A DNA stretch of 64,000 nucleotides from Mixta gaviniae. Its GTDB lineage: Bacteria > Pseudomonadota > Gammaproteobacteria > Enterobacterales > Enterobacteriaceae. The position numbers and the translations under genes were made by a program. The stretch spans positions 1,116,001 to 1,180,000 of the forward strand of contig NZ_CP026377.1 in the NCBI RefSeq assembly GCF_002953195.1. Reading direction: 5' to 3'. Positions within the stretch are counted from its first letter, which is position 1, and every line of letters starts with the position of its first letter. A model generated the notes under the pieces. That model saw nothing but the letters and a program-made list of their open reading frames with translations, was not told the origin of the DNA and ran no database searches. Positions 36,699 through 46,385 of the stretch are shown here, one piece after another.

Positions 36699-37583
36699 AT
36701 GCGTTCCAGAAGGGTAAAAGCGTCCGCGCTGTCGCTGTTAATGGTCATCAGCCCGGCGCTGATGGCGAAAACCGTTACCGCCGTCGCCAGCTTCTCCGTG
36801 CTGGCCGATATCGTTAAGCAGGTTGGCGGCGATCATGTGACGGTTACGTCACTGGTAGGCCGCAACGGCGATCCGCACGCCTTCGCGCCGTCGCCGAAGG
36901 ATAGTCTGGCATTAAACAAGGCTGACGTGGTGTTTGTCAGCGGGCTGGGGCTGGAGGGATGGATGGATCGCCTGGTGGCGGCCTCGGGTTATAAAGGTGA
37001 GGTCGTCACCGCGTCGAATGGCATTGCGACCCGCAGCATGGAAGAGGAGGGGCAGAACGTTACCGATCCGCACGCCTGGAACAGCGCGAAAAACGGCGCT
37101 ATCTATGCGCGCAACGTGATGAACGCGTTGATTGCCGCCGATCCGCAGGACAAAGACGATTTCCTGCAGCGCGGCGGCGCCTATATTCAGCAGCTGGAGG
37201 CGCTGGACCGCTGGGCGAAGCAAACCTTTGCCGCGGTGCCGGCCAGCAAGCGTAAGGTGCTGACCAGTCATGACGCCTTTGGCTACTTCGCCGCCGAGTA
37301 TGGCGTCCATTTCCTCTCTCCGGTCGGCTTTTCCACCGAAGCGGAGGCGAGCGCCAGCGATGTCGGCAAGCTGATCCAGCAGATTAAGCAAGAGAAGATC
37401 GCGGCTTACTTTATTGAGAACCAGACCGATGCGCGCCTGGTGAAGCAGATTGCCGCCGCCAGCGGCGCGCAGCCGGGCGGCGAGCCGTATCCGGAGGCGC
37501 TTAGTGAAGAGAACGGCCCGGCGCCGACCTACGCGGCGGCGTTTAAACATAATGTCGACACCCTTTCCGCCAGCATGAAATAA
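36699..37583 (+). CDS. aztC: Zinc-type ABC transporter substrate-binding protein (AztC-like)
   Basis: The 294-residue periplasmic protein has a signal peptide ending near LMA-KTVTAVAS. Probable metal ligands are His in GRNGDPHAFAPS, His in TDPHAWN and His in TSHDAFGYF, with a fourth acidic position toward the end (EALSEENGPAPTY). It lacks the long His-rich loop of ZnuA, which is the AztC pattern. Zinc is the likeliest cargo, given the Zur-type box; manganese remains possible. It is the last gene of the operon and is followed by a strong terminator. Confidence 0.83.
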   Translation: MRSRRVKASALSLLMVISPALMAKTVTAVASFSVLADIVKQVGGDHVTVTSLVGRNGDPHAFAPSPKDSLALNKADVVFVSGLGLEGWMDRLVAASGYKGEVVTASNGIATRSMEEEGQNVTDPHAWNSAKNGAIYARNVMNALIAADPQDKDDFLQRGGAYIQQLEALDRWAKQTFAAVPASKRKVLTSHDAFGYFAAEYGVHFLSPVGFSTEAEASASDVGKLIQQIKQEKIAAYFIENQTDARLVKQIAAASGAQPGGEPYPEALSEENGPAPTYAAAFKHNVDTLSASMK

Positions 37584-37589
37584 CAACGA

Positions 37590-37619
37590 GAGGGGAGGCC
37601 TGCACGCCTCCCCTTTTTA
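37590..37619 (+). terminator. Terminator of the aztABC-like operon
   Basis: AGGGGAGGC-CTGCAC-GCCTCCCCT followed by T-rich DNA lies 7 nt after the aztC stop. Confidence 0.85.
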
Positions 37620-37650
37620 CTGACAGTTATTCTATTTATTCCCCGTGCGG

Positions 37651-37980
37651 GACCTTTTGCCATCCGTGAATAGCGCTTTCCATGCCGGCGCGGTTACAAA
37701 AGCGTGTCCGTCAGCTTTTCCTTCCTGAACGCGCCTGTTATGGCCGCCCGACGCTTTTCGCCGAAATGGGTGAATAAAGACAGTTTCTCAATGCCGTCAC
37801 AGAGTGTGCGCGGCAGGTTTTCTTCACTGATTTTGCTTATCCTGATGTTTGGCGCTTTTCGCCGCCGTTGGTGAATAAAGCCCGTTTCTCAACGCCGTCA
37901 CAGAGTGTACGCGGCAATTTTTGTTCACTGAACTTTCTTATCTTAACGTTCGGCCATTCCCGCCGGGTTCGTGAACAACA
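37651..37980. repeat. 101-bp direct repeat array upstream of the PTS gene
   Basis: Two clear copies (37751-37851 and 37852-37952) share the landmarks CGCTTTTCGCCG, GGTGAATAAAG, GTTTCTCAAYGCCGTCACAG and TTCACTGA. A degenerate copy precedes them (about 37651-37750) and a partial one follows (about 37953-37980). No gene is supported in the 600 nt between aztC and the PTS gene; this array and the operators occupy it. Confidence 0.8.
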
Positions 37981-38153
37981 TTTTTCTTTCCGCTGCGGCT
38001 GCAAAACTCACTCGCCAGCCTGTTTCGCCTGCCTTTTCTCCTTTTTCCGTGCTGTGTTTCCCTTGCCCGGCGGCCTTTTTTAGCGCCTGAAGCGCTGCTT
38101 TTCTCGCCGTTTTACCGATCGTAAAAAACTGCGAAGCGATGCACAGATCCATT

Positions 38154-38203
38154 TGAAACCGGTTGCAGCCGCAGAGTGCAATGTTAGGCTGAAACCGGTT
38201 TCA
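38154..38203. promoter_or_regulatory. Two LacI/AscG-type operators upstream of the PTS gene
   Basis: TGAAACCGGTTGCA (38154-38167) and the perfect palindrome TGAAACCGGTTTCA (38190-38203) lie 36 bp apart centre to centre. They match the AscG/GalR-type operator core with central CCGG and are placed 25-74 nt before the PTS start. The LacI-family gene just downstream of the PTS gene is the natural ligand. Confidence 0.82.
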
Positions 38204-38227
38204 ACTATTCAGCTACCGGGACTGACC

Positions 38228-40186
38228 ATGGGAAAAATACGAGATTATTCCAGATTAGCCGCTGATATCCTGCAGGAGACGGGCGGCGAGACCAACCTGA
38301 TTAGCTTTTCCCGCTGCGCCACGCGTCTGCGTCTGGTGCTGAAAGAGACGCCGCCTGGCGCGGCGGAAAAAATCAAGGCGCTGCCGGGGGTGATTACCGT
38401 GGTGCTGAGTGGCGGGCAGTTCCAGGTGGTAATCGGCACACATGTGGCAGACGTGTATGACGCGCTGGCGGCGATTGTCGATCCTGACAAGCTGCAGCAC
38501 GGCAATGAAAAACGGCGCTTTCTCGATACGGTGATCGCTACCATGTCTGCTGTGTTCGCGCCGATTATTTACGTGCTGGCGGCAGCAGGGATCCTGCAGG
38601 GCATCCTGATTACCGTTAACTACTTTTTGCCTTCCTTTCAGCAGACCGGCGCCTTCAGCGTGCTGAACTTTATCTCCTGGACGCCCTTTGCCTTTCTGCC
38701 GGTCTTTATCGCCGTCACCGCGTCGAAGTTCTTTAAGTGCAATATGTTTATTGCGCTGTTCTGCTGCTGCGCGCTGATTAACCCGGAGTGGGCGACGCTG
38801 GCGGCGCAGATCGCCAAAGGCGAGGCGGTGACCTTCTTCTCGCTGCCGCTGGCGCAGACGGTTTATACCTCGTCGGTACTGCCGCCGCTGTTCCTGGTGC
38901 TGGGGCTCTCTTATCTGGAGCGGCTGGTAGATCGGGTGCTGCTGCAGGTGGTGGCGCCGCTATTTACGCCGCTGATCTGTGCGGTAATTATGGTGCCACT
39001 GACGCTGGTGCTGATTGGCCCGGTGACCTCCGGCCTCGCCAACGCCATTGCGATGGGCTACAACTGGCTGTTTGATACTGCGCCCGCGCTGGCGGCGGCG
39101 GTGATCGGCGGTGTCTGGCAGGTGATTGTGATTTTCGGCGTACACTGGGGCATTACACCGGTAGTGATGGCGAACTTCGATCTGCATGGCCGCGATTCAT
39201 TCCAGGCTTTCCAGACCATGGCGGTGGTCGGGCAGATGGCGGCGGCGTTCGCCTGTGCGATTAAAGCGAAGCAGCGCGGCTTTAAAACCGTCGCCTGGTC
39301 GGCGGGGCTGACCGGCGTGTTCGGCATCACCGAACCTGCGATCTACGGCGTCACGCTGAAGCTGAAAAAGCCTTTTATCTGCGGCTGTATCGGCGGGGCG
39401 GTGGGCGCTATCGTCACCAGCCTGTTCGGCAGTTATTACTACGCCTATGCCGGGTTGCCGGGCGTGTTGACCATCGTTAACGCCATCAGCCCGGAGAATC
39501 CGATGTCCTTTATCGGCGAACTGACCGGCGTGCTGGTCACGCTGGCGGTGACCTTTATTCTGGTCTTCCTGGTTGGCTTCCGCGAGCCGCAGGCGCAGGA
39601 TGAGGCTGCGCCTCGCGTTGGCGGCAGCGCTCCCGGATCGGCCGCCGGCCCGGCCAATTCCGCGTCGGCTGTTACAGGTGCAGCGCGCGCCGCCTCCGCA
39701 AGTGCGGCCGTCTCCGCCGCGCCCGTGGCGGGCAAAACCTTAACCCTGATGAGCCCGGTGACGGGCAAGGCGCTGCCGCTGACCAGCGTCAACGATGAGA
39801 GTTTCGCCGGCGGCCTGCTGGGCGACGGTATCGCTATCGTGCCGGAAGAGGATGTGATCGTCGCGCCCTGCGACGCGGAGGTCGCCTCTACTGTCGACAG
39901 TCATCATGCGGTTGGTCTGGTGTGTGATAACGGCGCGGAGATCCTGATCCATGTCGGGCTTGATACGGTAAACCTTGGCGGCCAGCATTTTTCGACGCTG
40001 GTGAAGGTGGGCGACAGGGTAACGGCGGGCACGCCGCTGATCCGCTTTCAGCGCAGCGCCGTCGTCGCCTCCGGCTATGACATCACTACCCCCTTCCTGG
40101 TGATGAATAGCGAGGAGTACCGCATGACCAAATGTATTAATGACGGCCCGGTCGCCTCCGGCGCGCCGGTGATGACGGTAAGCTGA
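38228..40186 (+). CDS. PTS beta-glucoside-type permease, EIIBCA fusion
   Basis: The 652-residue permease has domains in the order EIIB (phospho-Cys C30, SFSRCATRLRL), EIIC (residues about 100-470, about ten membrane segments; GITEPAIYGV is the sugar-binding loop), an Ala/Ser/Gly-rich linker (about 475-515) and EIIA (phospho-His H575, ILIHVGLDTVN). This BglF-like order allows phosphoryl transfer from HPr without a separate EIIA. The start is the ATG at 38228, after both operators; a 25-codon upstream extension would cross them. The sugar is probably an aryl- or disaccharide beta-glucoside. No phospho-beta-glucosidase gene is adjacent. Confidence 0.9.
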   Translation: MGKIRDYSRLAADILQETGGETNLISFSRCATRLRLVLKETPPGAAEKIKALPGVITVVLSGGQFQVVIGTHVADVYDALAAIVDPDKLQHGNEKRRFLDTVIATMSAVFAPIIYVLAAAGILQGILITVNYFLPSFQQTGAFSVLNFISWTPFAFLPVFIAVTASKFFKCNMFIALFCCCALINPEWATLAAQIAKGEAVTFFSLPLAQTVYTSSVLPPLFLVLGLSYLERLVDRVLLQVVAPLFTPLICAVIMVPLTLVLIGPVTSGLANAIAMGYNWLFDTAPALAAAVIGGVWQVIVIFGVHWGITPVVMANFDLHGRDSFQAFQTMAVVGQMAAAFACAIKAKQRGFKTVAWSAGLTGVFGITEPAIYGVTLKLKKPFICGCIGGAVGAIVTSLFGSYYYAYAGLPGVLTIVNAISPENPMSFIGELTGVLVTLAVTFILVFLVGFREPQAQDEAAPRVGGSAPGSAAGPANSASAVTGAARAASASAAVSAAPVAGKTLTLMSPVTGKALPLTSVNDESFAGGLLGDGIAIVPEEDVIVAPCDAEVASTVDSHHAVGLVCDNGAEILIHVGLDTVNLGGQHFSTLVKVGDRVTAGTPLIRFQRSAVVASGYDITTPFLVMNSEEYRMTKCINDGPVASGAPVMTVS

Positions 40187-40316
40187 TACGGGCGGCGCGG
40201 CTTAGCGGCCGCGCCGTTCCTCCTCTCTGGCGCGCTGGCGCGCAACGGTAAAATCAACCTCGCAAAACGCGGCGCGGCGCACGGCATAACCTTGCGGCGT
40301 CCGCTTCGCTTTGCGA

Positions 40317-40322
40317 TATAAT
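40317..40322 (+). promoter_or_regulatory. Candidate -10 box for the LacI-family gene
   Basis: A perfect TATAAT lies 66 nt before the regulator ATG. A possible -35 (TTGCGG, 40292) is 19 bp away, a long spacer. It would give the repressor its own promoter. Confidence 0.45.
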
Positions 40323-40338
40323 GGCGCCGTTTTAGCCG

Positions 40339-40359
40339 CTCCCTTGCCGGGGAGTTTTT
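40339..40359 (+). terminator. Short terminator-like hairpin in the leader of the LacI-family gene
   Basis: CTCCC-TTGCCG-GGGAG followed by TTTTT lies between the candidate promoter and the ATG at 40388. The five-bp stem is short, so it could dampen readthrough from the PTS gene or attenuate the regulator. Confidence 0.45.
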
Positions 40360-40387
40360 GACAAAGCTGCCGTAAAGCGAGGCTGTA

Positions 40388-41395
40388 ATGGTGACAATGC
40401 TTGACGTGGCGCGCTGTGCTGGCGTTTCCAAATCAACAGTATCGCGCGTGCTGAATGGAAAGGATGTCGTCAGGGAAGAGGTAAAAGCGTTGGTGTACAA
40501 AGCCATTGCGGAGACGGGCTACCGGCCTAATCTGCTGGCGCAGCAGCTGGCGACGAAGAAAAGCAGCCTGATTGGTCTGGTGATAACCAACGCGGTCTAT
40601 AACGGCCCCTTTTTTTCTACCCTGGTTTATAACGCGGCGAAGTTTTGTGAAGCGCACGATCATCGTTTGATTTTCGCCGACGGTAAGCAGAGCGATGAAG
40701 AGGAGATGAACGCCATCGATTTTCTGGTGCGTATGAAATGTGCCGGCGTGATGGTTTACGCGCGGCATATTCCTGCGCCGCAGCTGGCGAAGATTATCAG
40801 CGAGAGTCCGGTGCCGATAATTGTGTTGAATCAGCAGTTGGCCGCCTCGCCCGATCATGCGGTGTTTATCGATCACTATCGCGGCAGCGAGATCATGATG
40901 GATTATCTGCAGGCGCAGGGGCATCGGCGTATCGCTTATATTCGCGGCAAGATGCCGTCGCCCAGCAATATGGCGCGGCAGCAGGCGTGGCAGGATAAGT
41001 TAGTCGCGAGCGGAGTGGATGATAGCGATGCGCTGTTAGCGCAGGGCGACTGGAGTATGGAGAGCGGTTACCGTGCGGCGCAGGCGCTGCTGGCGGGCGG
41101 GCAGCGGTTTAGCGCCGTTCTTGCTGCTAACGACGATATGGCGTTAGGTGCCATTAAGGCGTTGAAAGAGCAGGGGCTGGCGGTGCCGGAAGCCATGTCG
41201 GTCGCCGGGTTTGATAATGCCAATGTGGGCCGTTTTTTTACGCCGGCGCTGACGACGCTCGATATCCCTATTGAGCAAATGATCCAGACCGCAGTGGAAA
41301 GGATCCTGAACACCAATAATGATCCTGCCTGTACGGCGTTGTGCGGGACGCTGGTGGTGCGTGAGTCAGTGGGACGTTGTGCGTCTGAGGAGTGA
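40388..41395 (+). CDS. LacI-family transcription repressor, AscG-like
   Basis: The 335-residue protein has an N-terminal helix-turn-helix (TMLDVARCAGVSKSTVSRVL) and a hinge helix (RPNLLAQQLATKKS), followed by a periplasmic-binding-protein-like sensor domain (LIGLVITNAVYNGPFF, VLAANDDMALGAIKAL, VAGFDNANVGRFFTPALTT). It is closest in my memory to E. coli AscG, the repressor of the ascFB arbutin/salicin/cellobiose locus. AscG-type operators in front of the PTS gene support this. It lies 201 nt after the PTS stop and probably represses that gene. The effector is unknown. Confidence 0.87.
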   Translation: MVTMLDVARCAGVSKSTVSRVLNGKDVVREEVKALVYKAIAETGYRPNLLAQQLATKKSSLIGLVITNAVYNGPFFSTLVYNAAKFCEAHDHRLIFADGKQSDEEEMNAIDFLVRMKCAGVMVYARHIPAPQLAKIISESPVPIIVLNQQLAASPDHAVFIDHYRGSEIMMDYLQAQGHRRIAYIRGKMPSPSNMARQQAWQDKLVASGVDDSDALLAQGDWSMESGYRAAQALLAGGQRFSAVLAANDDMALGAIKALKEQGLAVPEAMSVAGFDNANVGRFFTPALTTLDIPIEQMIQTAVERILNTNNDPACTALCGTLVVRESVGRCASEE

Positions 41396-41444
41396 AGATG
41401 GCGTTGGCAGATAAGTTTTGGCATGGGGGGAAGGAGAAAACTTC

Positions 41445-41600
41445 AGCGCCGGTGTCGGGCGGGAAACGTTAGCGCCGGTGTCGGACTGAAAACATTAGTG
41501 CCGGTGTCGGGCGGAAAACGTTAGCGCGGGTGCCGGACTGTAAATGTCAGCGCCGGTGCCGGGCGGGAAACTTTAGCGCCGGTGTGGGACTGAAAAGGTC
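41445..41600. repeat. 26-bp tandem repeat, six units in alternating A/B forms
   Basis: Units begin AGYGCCGGTGYCGG and end AAAAYRTT or close variants. Odd units carry GCGG and even units ACTG in the middle, so the true period is 52 bp repeated three times. A broken seventh unit starts at 41601. The array begins about 50 nt after the LacI-family stop. Confidence 0.85.
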
Positions 41601-41612
41601 AGTGCCTGCGCC

Positions 41613-41712
41613 GGGAGCCCGGTCAGATCGTAAAGACGCAATTCGTCATCCCTGACTGCCCGGCCCGCGCCTTCCCTGGCGCGGGACGCTTTACTCCTCT
41701 GCCCGGGCTCCC
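41613..41712. repeat. Inverted-repeat element with a nested hairpin
   Basis: GGGAGCCCGG (41613-41622) is matched by CCGGGCTCCC (41703-41712). Inside, CCCGCGCC-TTCCCT-GGCGCGGG forms a perfect 8-bp hairpin (41664-41685). This layout suits a structured RNA or a small non-autonomous repeat element. It directly abuts the 26-bp array. Confidence 0.7.
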
Positions 41713-41742
41713 ACCGCTTTGAGTTGGGCAGCACGGCGTGGG

Positions 41743-41905
41743 TAAGAAACTTCAACGGCCACACCAACGGTCAAATTAACCGCAACGACAACATTAACAG
41801 CGACCGCAACGGGCACATCAACCGTAACAACGGCACATAAAGACCACATCAATTGTAACAAGGCGACCGCACCGGCCACGGCCTCATTAACCGCAACAAC
41901 GGCGC
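41743..41905. repeat. AAC-rich degenerate short repeat
   Basis: The stretch is built of AAC-centred hexamers (AACGGC, AACCGC, AACGGT, AACAAC). In one plus frame it reads as an Asn-rich peptide (NFNGHTNGQINRNDNINSDR) broken by a stop at 41838. There is no start codon with a ribosome site, so it is listed as a repeat, not a gene. Confidence 0.6.
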
Positions 41906-41961
41906 CTGCAACGGCAAGGCGGGAGCGAGGCGGTGTGATGCCGCCCCGGCCCCCGTGACGG

Positions 41962-42930
41962 TTACAGCCAGCCTGCGCGTTTTAGCCGCCAATAGAGTGC
42001 GGCGCAGGCGAGCAGCGTGCCACCTATCGCCGCCGGATAGCCGAAGGGAGAATGGATCTCCGGCATACTCTCGAAGTTCATGCCGTACATACTGAAAATC
42101 ACCGTCGGGATCACCAGAATCGCCCCCCAGCCCGCCAGCTTTTTCACCACTTCGTTCTGCTGTACCGTCACCAGCGCCAGGTTAACATGCATGGCGTTGG
42201 TAAGAATTTCACGCATGTCGTCAGTATCGGTGACGACATGGTGCGCATGATCCTGCACGTCGCGCAGATAGGCGCGCAGCGGCTTGGGAATGATATCCTC
42301 ATGCAGGCGAATCAGCTGGTTACAGATCTCATCCACCGGCATCGCCGCGTTGCGCAGCGCCAGCAGCTGTCGCCGCAGGGTATAGACGTGCTGCACCGAT
42401 TTACGGTCGAATTCGGTACGGAACATGGCGCGTTCCATCTCGTTGATGCGCTCGCTTAGCGAGGCGGTGATATCGCTGTAGTTATCGACGATAAAATCGA
42501 AGATGCAGTAGAGCGGAAAGCCTACCCCTTTGCTCAACATTTCCGGGCGCTCGGCGGCGCGCTGGCGCAGCGGCGCATAGCTTTCCGATGCGCCGTGGCG
42601 CACGGTAATCAGGAATTTTTTGCTGACGAAAAAGTGCGTTTCGCCGAATTCGATATGGTGTTTTTCGGTCAGATGCGCCGTCTTCAGTACGATAAACAGC
42701 GATTCGCCATACTGCTCCAGCTTCGGACGCTGGTGGGCGGTTAACGCATCTTCAATCGCCAGTTCATGCAGGCCGAACTCCTCCTGCATCTTCTTCATAA
42801 AAGGCGGATCGGGCTGATACAGCCCCAGCCAGACAAAGGCATCAGGATCGTTCATCACGTCGCTGATGTTCTCCGGGTCGATGACTTCCCCACGCTCTCC
42901 GTTGCGATAAACGATACTGTTCACAACCAT
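41962..42930 (-). CDS. CorA-family divalent metal transporter
   Basis: The 322-residue protein has a large cytosolic N-terminal domain, a long stalk helix (about 160-240) and two C-terminal transmembrane helices. The selectivity motif GMN is at residues 282-284 (YGMNFESMPE). Family members conduct Mg2+, Co2+, Ni2+ or, in the ZntB branch, Zn2+. The sequence after GMN (MPE) is the CorA-like form. It is not the canonical E. coli corA (316 aa, different locus), so the ion is left open. It is a single-gene unit. Confidence 0.88.
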   Translation of the reverse strand: MVVNSIVYRNGERGEVIDPENISDVMNDPDAFVWLGLYQPDPPFMKKMQEEFGLHELAIEDALTAHQRPKLEQYGESLFIVLKTAHLTEKHHIEFGETHFFVSKKFLITVRHGASESYAPLRQRAAERPEMLSKGVGFPLYCIFDFIVDNYSDITASLSERINEMERAMFRTEFDRKSVQHVYTLRRQLLALRNAAMPVDEICNQLIRLHEDIIPKPLRAYLRDVQDHAHHVVTDTDDMREILTNAMHVNLALVTVQQNEVVKKLAGWGAILVIPTVIFSMYGMNFESMPEIHSPFGYPAAIGGTLLACAALYWRLKRAGWL

Positions 42931-43194
42931 AGTTTCACGGCTCCCTTACTGAATGGTTTTATCCCCGGTTAAGGGTAGTCGCTAACGCAGCGGAAAGGGA
43001 GAGGCGGGCGTCGTCACGTGCCGCATTTTAACGTATCCGCCTGTAACAACGTCGTCAGCAAAGCTAAAGAAAATCTGGAAAAGCGTCTGCGGCCGCGTGG
43101 GCGCTGGGCAGCGGCGATGACGGTGAATTAACATGGCTGACGGCGTCAGCATCCGGCGTCTGCGAACATCTTTTGTCGATCTATGAGGTTGTTT

Positions 43195-43398
43195 ATGGCT
43201 GTGGGAACAGAGAAAGCGTCGTCAGCGGTTTTTTCATCAGAAGAGCTGGTGCGTATCGGTCAGTGGTCGACGCTGTTGCGCGAGCTGCTGAAAGGGAAGG
43301 GGGAGATGTGGAGCGCGGCGGATGAGGCGTTGTTTCATCGTCTGCACAGTACGCTGCCCCTGACGGACGGGGCGGCGTTAACACGCGACGCCGACTGA
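43195..43398 (+). CDS. Small uncharacterised soluble protein
   Basis: From the ATG at 43195 (GAGG ribosome site 8 nt upstream) the product is 67 residues. It is predicted helical and soluble (EELVRIGQWSTLLRELLKGK), with no signal peptide and no known motif. An ATG four codons earlier is an alternative. It is convergent with the RidA-family gene, ending 31 nt from its stop. The family is not recognised. Confidence 0.5.
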   Translation: MAVGTEKASSAVFSSEELVRIGQWSTLLRELLKGKGEMWSAADEALFHRLHSTLPLTDGAALTRDAD

Positions 43399-43429
43399 CC
43401 GCCTCCGGGCGGCTCGGCCTGCCGCCGCG

Positions 43430-43813
43430 TTAGTGGTTCAGCGCCAGGATCGCCTCTATTTCGATTGAGAGATCGGGCGAGAAGAGCTGGCTGACCTGCA
43501 CCAGTGAGCTGGCGGGCAGGTGATCGCCGAAGTGACGATAGAGAACGGCGCGTAACGCGTCGATCTCGCGCAGCGAGGTGACGAAGATAGTCACTTTCAG
43601 CAAGGCGTGCAGCGTGGTGCCTTCAGCGCGGGCGATAACGTTTAGCTGGTGAAAGATCGCCTCGGCCTGCGCGGCGATGCCTTCCTTCTGCGCATCGCTG
43701 CCGAACGCCGTCAGTCCGGAAATATAGAGCGTCTCCCCGTGACGAACGGCATGCACGTAGGGGCCTTTCACTTCACCCAGCTGCGGATAGTTCTTTCGTT
43801 CAGCAATGCCCAT
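43430..43813 (-). CDS. RidA family protein (YjgF/YER057c/UK114)
   Basis: The 127-residue protein has the RidA fold. Family members hydrolyse reactive enamine/imine intermediates from PLP enzymes in the cytosol. Motifs are YVHAVRHGETLYISGLTAFG and the C-terminal LVQVSQLFSPDLSIEIEAIL. The usual catalytic Arg of RidA (in the R-x-C/V segment near residue 105) is not evident, since the segment reads ASSLVQVSQL, so it may belong to a Rid subgroup without deaminase activity. It is divergent from the cupin gene. Confidence 0.82.
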   Translation of the reverse strand: MGIAERKNYPQLGEVKGPYVHAVRHGETLYISGLTAFGSDAQKEGIAAQAEAIFHQLNVIARAEGTTLHALLKVTIFVTSLREIDALRAVLYRHFGDHLPASSLVQVSQLFSPDLSIEIEAILALNH

Positions 43814-43904
43814 GTGGTTTCCTTATTGATGACGAAAATGTCATAGCGTTTAACAGCATAGACTGACTTAAGCGGCAGGAAAACCGGCCAGACAGGAAAG
43901 TGAG

Positions 43905-44243
43905 ATGATCGACAAAGAGAACGCGGAACATTATCAGTGGGGCGAGCAGTGCGACGGCTGGTATCTGTTGAAACGCCAGGATATGAGCATTATCCATGAG
44001 CGGATGCCGCCGGACCGGCGCGAAGTGCGCCATTTTCATACCCGTTCGCGGCAGTTCTTTTTTGTGCTGAGCGGCGAGCTGACGATGGAGCTGGCGGGCG
44101 AGCAGCATCGGTTAACGACGCAGCAGGGGCTGGAGATCCCGCCGGGCAGCGCGCACCAGGCGCAAAACCTGAGTATGGAGCCGGTAGAGTTTCTGGTGAT
44201 TTCACATCCCACCACGCGCGGCGACCGTACCGATCTGGCATAA
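43905..44243 (+). CDS. Cupin-domain protein
   Basis: The 112-residue single-domain cupin has metal-ligand motif 1 as REVRHFHTRSRQFFFVLSGE (HxH then a distal Glu) and motif 2 as GLEIPPGSAHQAQN (His). This is enough for a small metal-binding beta-barrel enzyme or sensor. The substrate is unknown. It diverges from the RidA-family gene with 91 nt between, which suggests joint control. It is convergent with dbpA. Confidence 0.82.
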   Translation: MIDKENAEHYQWGEQCDGWYLLKRQDMSIIHERMPPDRREVRHFHTRSRQFFFVLSGELTMELAGEQHRLTTQQGLEIPPGSAHQAQNLSMEPVEFLVISHPTTRGDRTDLA

Positions 44244-44278
44244 AAAAGCCGCGCCGTCCGGTTGACGAAGGGCGCGGC
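44242..44278 (-). terminator. Terminator of dbpA
   Basis: On the minus strand GCCGCGCC and GGCGCGGC form an 8-bp stem around a 15-nt loop and end in six T. Confidence 0.75.
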
Positions 44279-44296
44279 GTGACAGGCGATGGCGAA

Positions 44297-45676
<1,380 letters not shown>

Positions 45677-45958
45677 GGGAAAATCTCTAATCAGGCGGGT
45701 TTGCGGCCTGCAGTTTATCAGAAGATGGCGCCGCCGACAGTAAAAGGCGTTAAGGGCAGGCGCAAAACCACTACGCTTTATTACAGCATAAAAAGGTGTC
45801 AGTGCGACAATAGCATGTCGAAAAGACAATAAAACGGGCTGTCGATTTAACAAATCGGCACGCGGCGGTGTTATCTATCTGGTTGATAAAAAGCGTTTTT
45901 AAAAGCTGGCATGGCGGTTGCATTCCAGAGGGTAATGAAAACATACGAGGAAATCATC

Positions 45959-46318
45959 ATGGCACATCGCATCCCTAAACATTTCGTTCATACCCGCTCC
46001 ACGCCGTTCTGGGACAAAGAGAGCGTGCCGCGCGCGCTGCTGACCCATCACAACACCAAAAAAGGGGTATACGGCCGCCTGTCGGTGATGCAGGGCGCGG
46101 TGAAATATTATGGTTTTGCCAACGAGCATGATGCCACGCCGGAAATCGAGGTAGTGATCGAAGCGGGCCATTTCGGCATCAGCCCGCCGCAATACTGGCA
46201 CCATGTGGAAGTGCTGACGGATGACACCTACTTCAATATCGATTTCTTTGCCGATCCGCAGGAAGAGCTGCAGGGTAAAGGCATCGGTCAGGTGGTGAAC
46301 ACCCATAAAAGCGAATAA
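45959..46318 (+). CDS. yeaR: DUF1971 protein, YeaR-like
   Basis: The 119-residue protein has the same length as E. coli YeaR and similar sequence (HFVHTRSTPFWDKESVPRAL; HHVEVLTDDTYFNIDFF). DUF1971 is a cupin-like fold linked to nitrate, nitric oxide and tellurite stress; E. coli yeaR responds to nitrate and NO. The start is the ATG at 45959, after a GAGGA ribosome site. The E. coli partner yoaG is absent. A TGCATT element resembling half an NsrR site lies about 40 nt upstream, which is only suggestive. Confidence 0.83.
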   Translation: MAHRIPKHFVHTRSTPFWDKESVPRALLTHHNTKKGVYGRLSVMQGAVKYYGFANEHDATPEIEVVIEAGHFGISPPQYWHHVEVLTDDTYFNIDFFADPQEELQGKGIGQVVNTHKSE

Positions 46319-46385
46319 CCCCCGGTGAGATCGTTACGGCAGGCCGCCATCCGACGCGCCTGCCGTGCCGCTCTGGCTTTTCTGT

